NCBI GenBank assembly: GCA_036522155.1
Contig: DATDGI010000274.1
Coordinates: 1-5,215 of the forward strand
Length of the DNA stretch: 5,215 nucleotides
From: UBA9676 sp036522155
GTDB lineage: Bacteria > Actinomycetota > Actinomycetes > Streptosporangiales > Streptosporangiaceae
Direction of reading: 5' to 3'
Below the pieces are notes generated by a model that was not told the origin of the DNA, ran no database searches, and was given only the letters and a program-made list of their open reading frames with translations. The position numbers and the translations under genes are program-made. This document shows positions 1 through 5,215 of the stretch, piece after piece (position 1 is the stretch's first letter; each line of letters starts with the position of its first letter).

Positions 1-16
1 CATCTCTGCGACACGT

Positions 17-81
17 GGCTGAACCTCAGCCCCGGCCATCTGGGGCGACGCAGGTGAACGCGCCGCCAGCCTGATGGCCGG
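17..81. repeat. Cluster of inverted repeats downstream of the ATP-grasp gene
   Basis: Seen directly: a compact hairpin, GGCTGA-ACC-TCAGCC, lies at 17-31. GCCCC (29-33) can pair with GGGGC (42-46). A larger inverted repeat has arms at 32-43 and 70-81, pairing 11 of 12 with a single T-T mismatch, nine of them uninterrupted (32-40 with 73-81), and a loop of about 26 nt. All of it lies 25-89 nt past the stop codon of the minus-strand ATP-grasp gene. There is no T-tract after any stem. I infer a transcription end region for the minus-strand operon, since actinobacterial terminators often lack a U-run. It could instead be a leader structure or operator for whatever lies beyond the left edge. The stems overlap and cannot all form at once. 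Confidence 0.4.
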
Positions 82-105
82 CCGCTTAGTCCATGGGCAC
101 CCGCA

Positions 106-1356
106 TCAACCCCGCAGGCGGGCGCTCTCGTCGCTGACCCACAGACCCACCAGTCCCCGCAGGTGAGCGATGAACTGGTCGTGCTCGTGGGCGGGATACG
201 CCGACCGGACCGTCTCCACCAGCAGCCGGTCAAAGTCCGGGCCGGCGGCCCACTCCAGCACGACCTCGTCGATATGCGGCAGCCGGCTCGCGCAGAACTC
301 CTGGTACCGCGGCGCCTCGAAGTAGGCGTCCGCCAGCTCGCCATACGCCGCCAGCTTGTCGGCATAGGATGCACCGGCCTGGTCGGCGATCGCGAAGAAC
401 TTGCCTGTCTCCAGGTCGAGATTCGGCCGCCGGCCCGTCACCCGCACGAACACGCACCATTTGACCAGCGCCCTCACCGCCCACGGGAAGTAGTAGTGCA
501 GGCTGGTCAGGGCCAGGTCCGGGCAGGCGTTGGCGTAATCGATGGGGTAGACCTCACCGTCTTTCACCAGGGTCTCGCACGAGTTGAGCTCCCACCGGAA
601 GAACGCGTTGACCAGCCGCCCGATCGTCACCACCTCGGCCCCGGCCGGCGGCGCCAGGAAGCCGTGGTCGACCGCGTACCGCAGGTGCATGGGCTGGTCC
701 GGCTGGAACCGCATGACCATCGTCTCGGCGCCGACCGACAGCGACCGGGCGAAGGCGTCGTAGCCGTCGATGGCCTTCTGCAGGTGCATGAGCATCTCGC
801 CGCTGGCGTTGTAGGCGGCGTGCAGTTCGGCCCGGTCACGGATGCGGGAGACGCCGCGCCAGGCGCCGCCATCGTAGGGCTTCATGAACAGCGGATAGCC
901 GATCCGCTGGGCGATGGCGTCCAGGTCGAACGGCCGGTTGTACCGGGCCGCGGTGTACGCGTAACGGGCGTTGTCCACCGGGTTCTTGTACGGCACGAGC
1001 ACCGTCTCCGGGACCTTGAGACCGAGCCGCATCATGGCGCAGTAGGCGGCGTGCTTCTCCATCGACTGGAACGTGAACGGGCTGTTCAGCAGGTAGACGC
1101 CGTCCATCAGCGCGACCTTCTTCAGCCATTCCCGCGGGTGGTAGTACCAGTACGCGAGCCGGTCGATGACCAGGTGGTAGCGGGGCCGGTCGCGCAGGCT
1201 GAACGGCTCGATGGTGATCCGCTCGCAGTCGAAGCTGTGCCGGGTGCCGCCGGCGCCCGTGACCGGGCCGATCCGCCGCAGGATCTCCTCGAACGCGGCC
1301 GGCCAGTCCTCCTCGGTCCCCAGCAGCAGCCCGATGAGGTGCCTCGTCTCGCTCAC
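106..1356 (-). CDS. ATP-grasp ligase (amide-forming, substrate unknown)
   Basis: A 416-residue cytoplasmic protein with no signal peptide or membrane segment. It appears to be an ATP-grasp enzyme, a fold that activates a carboxylate as acyl-phosphate and joins it to an amine, thiol or similar nucleophile. Residues about 1-90 look like the pre-ATP-grasp domain (beta-strand LIGLLLG near 7-13). A linker follows with K101 and VPETVLVPYK (115-124), typical of the region entering the nucleotide fold. The phosphate-binding stretch is YPLFMKPYDGG (154-164, K159), and QK at 193-194 may be the adenine-pocket lysine region. The metal-binding end is RWELN (254-258, E256) and PIDYANACPD (271-280, D273, N276). 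The usual E-x-N is replaced by D-Y-A-N, which is unusual. The C-terminal ~130 residues match nothing I recognise. Start chosen: GTG at 1356, preceded by GGAGGG with about 5 nt spacing; the open frame extends further upstream but that part overlaps the previous gene and lacks a ribosome site. Last gene of the three-gene minus-strand group, 47 nt after the esterase stop. Family assignment fairly sure, substrate unknown. Confidence 0.82.
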   Translation of the reverse strand: MSETRHLIGLLLGTEEDWPAAFEEILRRIGPVTGAGGTRHSFDCERITIEPFSLRDRPRYHLVIDRLAYWYYHPREWLKKVALMDGVYLLNSPFTFQSMEKHAAYCAMMRLGLKVPETVLVPYKNPVDNARYAYTAARYNRPFDLDAIAQRIGYPLFMKPYDGGAWRGVSRIRDRAELHAAYNASGEMLMHLQKAIDGYDAFARSLSVGAETMVMRFQPDQPMHLRYAVDHGFLAPPAGAEVVTIGRLVNAFFRWELNSCETLVKDGEVYPIDYANACPDLALTSLHYYFPWAVRALVKWCVFVRVTGRRPNLDLETGKFFAIADQAGASYADKLAAYGELADAYFEAPRYQEFCASRLPHIDEVVLEWAAGPDFDRLLVETVRSAYPAHEHDQFIAHLRGLVGLWVSDESARLRG

Positions 1357-1397
1357 TCGGCCCTCCGGTCGTTCAGCACATCGGTGATCAGCGGCAT
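1353..1397 (-). other. In-frame 14-codon mini-ORF / possible esterase C-terminal extension
   Basis: After the TGA (1404-1406) of the second esterase, the same frame stays open for 16 codons (PPMPLITDVLNDRRAE). It ends at a TGA (1353-1355) that overlaps the GTG start of the ATP-grasp gene in a 4-bp GTGA. An ATG at 1395-1397 would give a 14-residue peptide. Fifteen of the 16 codons end in G or C although the stretch is only about 68% GC overall, which is the codon pattern of translated sequence here. No Shine-Dalgarno sequence precedes the ATG, but it begins 6 nt after the esterase stop, so reinitiation is possible. Options are a remnant or readthrough tail of the esterase, a short coupling peptide, or chance. 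Which one cannot be decided from one sequence. Confidence 0.3.
1360..1367 (-). promoter_or_regulatory. Ribosome binding site deciding the ATP-grasp start
   Basis: On the minus strand the bases CCGGAGGGCCGA run directly into GTG at 1356. The GGAGGG core is close to the ideal anti-16S sequence and lies at normal spacing. It is the clearest ribosome site in the operon. It fixes the start inside a frame that is open for 41 further codons upstream. Confidence 0.75.
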
Positions 1398-1403
1398 CGG
1401 CGG

Positions 1404-2147
1404 TCAGCAGAATCGCGGCATGTGATGGGCGAACTGTGCGCGCCAGGACGGCCAGTCGTGCGGCACGTCGTGGCCCCACAGGTCAAGTTCGCACCGGATG
1501 CCCTTGCTGGCCAATAGCTCGGCGAACCGCCGGGTGCTGGCCAGCGACCCGGTGGTGTCCTCCCACTGGCCCTGACCGCAGACCAGCAGGAGGCTGACCC
1601 GGCTGCACAGCCAGTCGAGGTGGTCGCCGTGCAGGTGCCCGACGTAGTCGAGCGGGTTGCTGAAGTAGGCTTCGGCGCCGCGCTCACCCCATCCGTCCCA
1701 CGACGCGGGGTCGAAGTTGCCGGAGAAGCACATCGCCAGCGGGAACTTGTCGGCCCGCTTGAGCGCGAAATTCGCCGCGTGGTAGGCACCCAGGCTGCAC
1801 CCGAGCGTCGCCACCTCGACGGTGCCGCCGCAATCGGCGTCGATCCAGCCGGTGACCTCGTTAAGAATCCAGGACTCGTAATGGCCGTGCCGCCGGGCCC
1901 GTTCCTCCAGCGGGATCGCCTGGTTGGACCAGGACTGATCGTCGAAACTGTCGGCGCAGTAGAGCTTGAGCCGGCCCGCGTCGATCAGCCCGGCCACCGC
2001 GCCGACCATCCCGTTGTTCTCGAAGTCCCAGGCCCTCCCCCCTTCGGATGGGAAGACCAGCACCGCCCGGCCCCAGTGGCCGTAACGGATGATGGTGCCC
2101 GCAGCGCCGATGGCGCCCGACCACAGCTCGGCCACCTCCCGGTTCAC
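1404..2147 (-). CDS. Esterase-family alpha/beta hydrolase, single-domain
   Basis: A 247-residue serine hydrolase of the esterase D / PHB-depolymerase-like superfamily (Pfam-type 'putative esterase'). It would hydrolyse, or transfer, an ester, thioester or amide acyl group. The nucleophile elbow is G-C-S-L-G (116-120, S118). The catalytic His is H226 or H230 in LWGHDVPHDWPSW (223-235), the usual His plus W-x-x-W-like ending of the family. The acid is probably in the CGQGQWED stretch (190-197). VLVFPSEGGRAWDFE (29-43) resembles the early strand and oxyanion region. No signal peptide or membrane segment, so likely cytoplasmic. Start chosen: GTG at 2147, overlapping the stop of the upstream esterase as GTGA, with AGGTGG (2152-2157) just before it; the frame is open further upstream but there it is out of phase with a real gene. 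The 4-bp overlap suggests translational coupling. The protein ends HHMPRFC. The frame continues coding-like beyond this TGA (see separate entry). Substrate unknown; physiological link to the ligases is inferred from position. Confidence 0.85.
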   Translation of the reverse strand: MNREVAELWSGAIGAAGTIIRYGHWGRAVLVFPSEGGRAWDFENNGMVGAVAGLIDAGRLKLYCADSFDDQSWSNQAIPLEERARRHGHYESWILNEVTGWIDADCGGTVEVATLGCSLGAYHAANFALKRADKFPLAMCFSGNFDPASWDGWGERGAEAYFSNPLDYVGHLHGDHLDWLCSRVSLLLVCGQGQWEDTTGSLASTRRFAELLASKGIRCELDLWGHDVPHDWPSWRAQFAHHMPRFC

Positions 2148-3202
2148 CGGCCCACCTGCCGGAGCAGCCGGGTCAGGTGCGGGTCGAGCGCGTCCCGCCA
2201 GGCCGTGTAGTTGTGCCCGTCCAGGACCTCGTGCAGCTCGGCCGGGTAACCGCCGGCCCGCAGCGCCTCCAGCATGCCGCGGTTGTTCTGCGCGTTTTCC
2301 TCGATCACGCCGCAGGTCAGCGTGACCGGCACTGGCCGATCCGGCAGGGCCCCGTCGTGCACCCCCGCGACGAAGGCGGCAATGCGCTGGTAGTAGGGGA
2401 ACCGCCGTTCTCGGGCGTCGAAGCGCGGGGAGAAGAAGCTGCCGGACTGCAGGAACAGCGCGTCGAACGCGTCCGGATGGCGGCAGTAGGCATGCAGCAT
2501 GGCCAGCGCGCCCAGGCTGGCACCCATCCCGACCCGGACGGTGGTCGCCAGCGTGCCGGTGAGCGCCGGGGTCACCGCGAACCGCAGCGCGCGGGCGTAC
2601 CGGGAATTGGCGGAATACCAGCGGTCCCGCGGGCCCGGGGCCAGCAGCGCGGCCCGCAGCCGCGGCAGCCATCCCCCGGTCACGCCCGCCGACAGGTAGC
2701 GGGTAAGGCTCGCCAGCGTGTCGTATTCAGGCCCGTCATGCACAACGACTAGCGGCAGCGGCTCTTCGTCCTCGACGCCGGCCGGGGACCAGGTGATCAC
2801 CGAAACCGCCGCGCCGAGCGCGGGCACGGCCACGTCCAAGGTCCGGGTGCGGCCCGGCTCGGCCGGGCCGGTGAGCCAGCCGGGCGGGGTGTAAGAGGGA
2901 AACTCAATGACGCTCTTGGGCCCGAACGCACCGGGAACCTGCCGCGGGTTGCCGGGATCGGTCACGGTCGTGCTACCGCCGCCGGGGTAGCGCAGCTCGA
3001 CCAGGTATTCCATCCGGCTGACCGGTGGCCGGCCAACGGTCAGCCGCCACCCATCGCCGCTGGGCCGGAAGTCGAGCTGGCCGTCACCGACCGGCACGTC
3101 CGGGTGCAGCCGTACCCCGGCCAGCCTGTGCTCAGGATCGGGCACCCAGAAGGCCGCGACGCCATCGTCCGCCTGTGCCCGCGATGCCCCGATCACTCGC
3201 AC
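2144..3202 (-). CDS. Enterochelin-esterase-like alpha/beta hydrolase
   Basis: A 352-residue two-domain hydrolase resembling Fes (enterochelin esterase). Residues about 15-110 look like the beta-sandwich (E-set/CBM48-like) N-terminal domain of that family, with paired strands such as WRLTVGRPPV (52-61) and MEYLVELRYPGG (64-75). Residues about 120-350 form the catalytic domain. Seen there: LVVVHDGPEY (151-160, oxyanion-hole region), G-A-S-L-G (227-231, nucleophile S229), CGVIEEN (297-303, E301 or E302 as acid) and DGHNYTAWRDAL (328-339, H330). All triad candidates are present, so it should be active. No signal peptide. In true siderophore operons Fes sits with NRPS and transport genes; none are seen here, so iron release is not supported and another ester or amide substrate is more likely. 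First gene of the minus-strand group, overlapping the next by 4 bp. Start: GTG at 3202 with GGGGAG about 10 nt upstream. A GTG two codons downstream (3194-3196) is an equally credible alternative; precise start uncertain. Confidence 0.85.
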   Translation of the reverse strand: MRVIGASRAQADDGVAAFWVPDPEHRLAGVRLHPDVPVGDGQLDFRPSGDGWRLTVGRPPVSRMEYLVELRYPGGGSTTVTDPGNPRQVPGAFGPKSVIEFPSYTPPGWLTGPAEPGRTRTLDVAVPALGAAVSVITWSPAGVEDEEPLPLVVVHDGPEYDTLASLTRYLSAGVTGGWLPRLRAALLAPGPRDRWYSANSRYARALRFAVTPALTGTLATTVRVGMGASLGALAMLHAYCRHPDAFDALFLQSGSFFSPRFDARERRFPYYQRIAAFVAGVHDGALPDRPVPVTLTCGVIEENAQNNRGMLEALRAGGYPAELHEVLDGHNYTAWRDALDPHLTRLLRQVGR

Positions 3203-3254
3203 ATCGTGCCTGCTCCCCGCGGCGGAGACAATGGCGGCTCAGGACGTGGCCTAC

Positions 3255-3264
3255 CTGGCGCCAG
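3255..3264. promoter_or_regulatory. Perfect 10-bp palindrome, candidate operator
   Basis: CTGGCGCCAG is perfectly self-complementary. It lies 53 bp upstream of the first esterase start and 79 bp upstream of the GCS2 start, where a regulator of both units would bind. GC-rich palindromes of this length also occur by chance in such genomes, and no regulator gene is adjacent in the window. Function is inferred only. Confidence 0.25.
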
Positions 3265-3286
3265 CACCCGGTGGCGTGCGAACCTG

Positions 3287-3324
3287 GGCAGGAAAGTGAC
3301 CATGCGGGTGCGTGGTCTCCTGTC
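3287..3324 (+). promoter_or_regulatory. Leader hairpin upstream of the GCS2 gene
   Basis: The plus-strand RNA can fold as an inner 8-bp stem, GACCAUGC (3298-3305) with GCGUGGUC (3310-3317), closed by a GGGU tetraloop. A 4-nt bulge AAGU (3294-3297) separates it from an outer stem of about 7 bp (3287-3293 with 3318-3324). Two G-U pairs (3303-3312 and 3288-3323) would be A-C mismatches on the other strand, so the fold favours the plus-strand transcript. It ends 18 nt before the ATG and leaves the GGAG ribosome site (3335-3338) free. It matters only if transcription starts upstream of 3287, which I cannot show. It may modulate translation or mRNA stability. Confidence 0.4.
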
Positions 3325-3342
3325 TGACCGAGCCGGAGCCCC

Positions 3343-4821
3343 ATGGGTCGTGACATCCAGGCCATCAAGATCAGCGGCGATGACCGGCGCAAGTACCGGG
3401 ACAAGCTGCAGCGTTCGCTGGACGTGTTCGCCCGGATGCTGCGCGAATCCCGGTTCGAGGACGACCCGGCGCAGGTCGGCCTGGAAATCGAGCTGAACCT
3501 GGTCGACGCCGACGGCGAGCCGTCCATGCGCAACGCCGATGTGCTGGACGCGATCGCCGACCCGGCCTGGGCGACCGAACTCGGGCAGTTCAACCTGGAG
3601 ATCAACGTGCCGCCCCGCCAGCTTGACGGCGGCGCGCTGGCGGATCTGGAGTCCGAGGTCCGCGCCAGCCTGAACGCCGCCGACGCCAAGGCCCGCAGCA
3701 CCGGCAGCCGCCTGGTCATGATCGGCATCCTCCCGACGCTGGCCGAGGATCAGATGCACGAGGGGATCCTGTCGGCCAACGAGCGCTACAAGGTGCTCAA
3801 CGAGCAGATCTTCGCCGCGCGCGGGGAGAACATGCGCATCGAGATCGACGGCGCCGAGCGGCTGCTCACCCACGCGGACAGCATCACGCCCGAGGCCGCC
3901 TGCACCAGCGTCCAGCTGCATGTCCAGGTTTCACCCGAAGCCTTCGCGAGTTACTGGAACGCCGCCCAGGCGATCGCGGGTGTCCAGGTCGCGCTGGCCG
4001 CCAACTCGCCGTTCCTGTTCGGCCGGCAGCTGTGGCACGAGACCCGGATCACCCTGTTCGAGCAGGCCACGGACACCCGGCCGGACGAGCTGAAGTACCA
4101 GGGCGTCCGGCCCCGGGTCTGGTTCGGCGAGCGCTGGATCACGTCGGTGTTCGACCTGTTCGAGGAGAACATCCGCTTCTTCCCGGCGCTGCTGCCCATC
4201 TGCGAGGACGAGGACCCGCTGGCCGAGCTCGACCGTGGCACCTGCCCGCAGCTTGCCGAGATGAGCCTGCACAACGGGACGATCTACCGCTGGAACCGCC
4301 CTGTCTACGCCGTCGTGGACGGCACGCCTCACCTGCGGGTGGAGAACCGGGTTCTGCCGGCCGGCCCGTCGGTCGCGGACGTCCTGGCGAACGCGGCCTT
4401 CTACTACGGGCTGGTGCGTGCCCTCGTCGAGGACGAGCGGCCGATCTGGACCCAGATGTCCTTCGCGACCGCGGCCGAGAACCTCCATACGGCGGCGCGG
4501 GACGGCCTGGACTCACAGCTCTACTGGCCCGGCCTGGGTGACGTGCCGGTGTGCGAGCTGGTGTTGCGGCGCCTGCTGCCACTGGCCCGGGAGGGGCTCA
4601 ACAGCTGGGGTGTCGGCCCGGCCCATACCCAGCGCCTGCTGGGCATCATCGAGCAGCGCTGCCTGACCGGCCAGAACGGCGCCACCTGGCAGATCGGCGA
4701 GGTCGCGGCCAGCGAAGGCGACGGGGCCGGCCGCCAGGAGGCGCTGCGGCTGATGACCCAGCGCTACATCGACCACATGCACACCAACGAACCGGTGCAC
4801 GACTGGCCAGCTGGCGGTTAG
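3343..4821 (+). CDS. GCS2-family glutamate-cysteine-ligase-like carboxylate-amine ligase
   Basis: A 492-residue ATP-dependent ligase of the glutamine-synthetase-like fold, GCS2 branch. Enzymes of this branch phosphorylate a carboxylate (classically the glutamate gamma-carboxyl) and join it to an amine such as cysteine. Seen: VGLEIELNLVD (45-55, E48 and E50), the signature of the family's metal/ATP site; ELGQFNLEINVPP (79-91, with E79, N84, E86, N88); TSVQLHVQV (188-196); NSPFLFG (221-227); HNGTIYRWNRP (310-320); and RVENRVLPAGPSVAD (332-346), the usual substrate/ATP-binding Arg region. The protein looks complete. It is longer than YbdK-type ligases (about 370) and somewhat longer than EgtA (about 430). 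Cytoplasmic. Start: ATG at 3343 with GGAG 4 nt upstream; an in-frame TGA at 3325-3327 excludes longer versions. Its neighbours are an ATP-grasp ligase and two esterases, not ergothioneine or glutathione genes, so cysteine as acceptor is not implied. EgtA or plain gamma-glutamylcysteine synthetase remain possible. Confidence 0.9.
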   Translation: MGRDIQAIKISGDDRRKYRDKLQRSLDVFARMLRESRFEDDPAQVGLEIELNLVDADGEPSMRNADVLDAIADPAWATELGQFNLEINVPPRQLDGGALADLESEVRASLNAADAKARSTGSRLVMIGILPTLAEDQMHEGILSANERYKVLNEQIFAARGENMRIEIDGAERLLTHADSITPEAACTSVQLHVQVSPEAFASYWNAAQAIAGVQVALAANSPFLFGRQLWHETRITLFEQATDTRPDELKYQGVRPRVWFGERWITSVFDLFEENIRFFPALLPICEDEDPLAELDRGTCPQLAEMSLHNGTIYRWNRPVYAVVDGTPHLRVENRVLPAGPSVADVLANAAFYYGLVRALVEDERPIWTQMSFATAAENLHTAARDGLDSQLYWPGLGDVPVCELVLRRLLPLAREGLNSWGVGPAHTQRLLGIIEQRCLTGQNGATWQIGEVAASEGDGAGRQEALRLMTQRYIDHMHTNEPVHDWPAGG

Positions 4822-5117
4822 CGGCGCGGGCCAGCCATCCGCTGACGCGGCACCAGAACTCCTGGTATCTGGATCCTGTGGCCGGTTAAGGCAGATTCCC
4901 GCCCAGGTCACGGCATTGGCATCGTCCTGATTACGCCCCGAATTCGCCAGGCCCCGCAGTCCCACTCACGGGAAGCCAATCCACGGCGCCAATGTGTGCC
5001 AGGTGATGACGGTAATCCCACTGGCGACCCAAAGCGTCTGAAGAAGTAGCCGTGCGCAATCTTGCCATTTTATCCGTGCTTTCCTGCATAGGTAGGGTTG
5101 GCTCTGGGGAGGGGTCC
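4822..5117. other. Intergenic region between GCS2 gene and membrane protein
   Basis: Nearly 300 bp with no supportable gene; GC is visibly lower in its right half than in the flanking genes. Just after the GCS2 stop are two small adjacent hairpins (separate entry). GCCAAT occurs twice (4975-4980 and 4988-4993) and its complement ATTGGC once (4915-4920), which may be chance. The right part should carry the promoter of the gene at 5118. TTGCCA (5062-5067) and TAGGGT (5093-5098) are present, but the 25-bp gap is too long for a standard pair. Confidence 0.6.
4839..4866 (+). terminator. Weak tandem hairpins after the GCS2 gene, possible terminator
   Basis: CCGC-TGAC-GCGG (4839-4850) and ACCAG-AACTC-CTGGT (4852-4866) lie side by side, 18 and 31 nt after the stop codon. 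Both stems are short (4 and 5 bp) and no T-run follows. Placement is right for transcript ending, but the strength is low; treat as a weak candidate. Confidence 0.25.
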
Positions 5118-5215
5118 ATGGCTCAGAAGACTGTCCATCAATGGCCGCGACTCCTGATCAGCTGGCTATGGGCGCTGGCCATTGGGGTGCTGCTGGTTGC
5201 CGCGCTCGCGGTGGT
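5118..5215 (+). CDS. Start of a membrane or exported protein (cut by window edge)
   Basis: Only the first 32 codons are in the window. They begin with ATG at 5118, preceded by a strong purine-rich ribosome site (GGGGAGGGG, 5106-5114). The N-terminus carries a few polar and basic residues (K4, H7, R11). From about residue 12 a long hydrophobic run (LLISWLWALAIGVLL and on) continues to the edge. This is a membrane anchor or signal peptide with the N-terminus inside the cell. Nothing identifies the family. An in-frame GTG at 5076 lacks a ribosome site, so the ATG is preferred. It is separated from the ligase gene by nearly 300 bp, so membership of the same system is not implied. Confidence 0.7.
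   Translation, partial: MAQKTVHQWPRLLISWLWALAIGVLLVAALAV

Larger units (their letters stand above)
3203..3342. promoter_or_regulatory. Divergent intergenic region between hydrolase operon and GCS2 gene
   Basis: This 140-bp gap separates the two divergent transcription units and must carry the promoter for at least one of them. I find no convincing -35/-10 pair on either strand. GACAAT at 3225-3230 is a weak -10-like hexamer on the plus strand without a good partner. The region holds a 10-bp palindrome and a leader hairpin, listed separately. Shared control of both units from this gap is an inference from their divergent arrangement. Confidence 0.5.

Noticed and set aside
163..1425. 420-codon open frame on the plus strand
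   Set aside because: Lies antisense to the ATP-grasp gene, has a biased R/V/H/P-rich composition and no recognisable domain; a typical shadow of a GC-rich gene.
2148..2672. Upstream extension of the second esterase frame
   Set aside because: Composition is Ala/Arg/Gly-rich shadow sequence inside the first esterase; the overlapping GTG at 2147 with its ribosome site starts the true protein.
2144..3202. Siderophore (enterobactin-type) release role for the Fes-like enzyme
   Set aside because: Only fold similarity supports it; no siderophore synthesis, transport or iron-regulator site is seen in the window.
3302..3496. ATG within the leader hairpin as a short upstream reading frame
   Set aside because: The frame runs far into the GCS2 gene out of phase, and there is no good ribosome site; it looks accidental.
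3193..3921. 242-codon minus-strand frame opposite the GCS2 gene
   Set aside because: Antisense shadow of the well-supported GCS2 ligase, with no domain signal.
5062..5098. TTGCCA and TAGGGT as a promoter for the membrane protein
   Set aside because: The spacer is 25 bp, too long for a sigma-70-type promoter; no better pairing was found.
4931..5119. 62-codon minus-strand open frame in the 3' intergenic region
   Set aside because: Only about 56% G/C at third positions, far below the neighbours, no ribosome site seen, and it overlaps the start of the plus-strand membrane protein.

Overview
The window is GC-rich, with strong third-position G/C bias, GTG starts and tight gene packing. This points to an actinobacterium (high-GC Gram-positive); I cannot place it to genus. 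No RNA genes, mobile elements or CRISPR arrays are visible.

Layout: positions 1-105 are a short, hairpin-rich, non-coding or edge region. Three minus-strand genes follow, read from right to left as one apparent operon. They are an enterochelin-esterase-like alpha/beta hydrolase with an N-terminal beta-type domain (2144-3202), a shorter single-domain esterase-family hydrolase (1404-2147), and an ATP-grasp ligase (106-1356). The two esterase genes overlap by 4 bp (GTGA). A 140-bp divergent intergenic region (3203-3342) holds a perfect 10-bp palindrome and a strong leader hairpin. It separates the operon from a plus-strand gene for a glutamate-cysteine-ligase-type (GCS2) carboxylate-amine ligase (3343-4821). 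A 296-bp spacer of lower GC follows, then the start of a membrane protein (5118 onward) cut off by the window edge.

How the genes may work together: two ATP-dependent ligases of different folds (ATP-grasp and GCS2) both make amide-type bonds through an acyl-phosphate. They sit beside two serine hydrolases of the esterase D/Fes superfamily. No siderophore, NRPS, mycothiol or ergothioneine genes are visible. I infer a small dedicated pathway that builds and then trims or transfers an amide- or peptide-linked metabolite or modification. Its substrate cannot be read from the sequence. Two small-scale signals deserve attention: an in-frame, strongly codon-biased 16-codon stretch between the second esterase's TGA and the ATP-grasp GTG, and a 15-bp hairpin just upstream of the GCS2 gene whose G-U pairs favour the plus-strand RNA.
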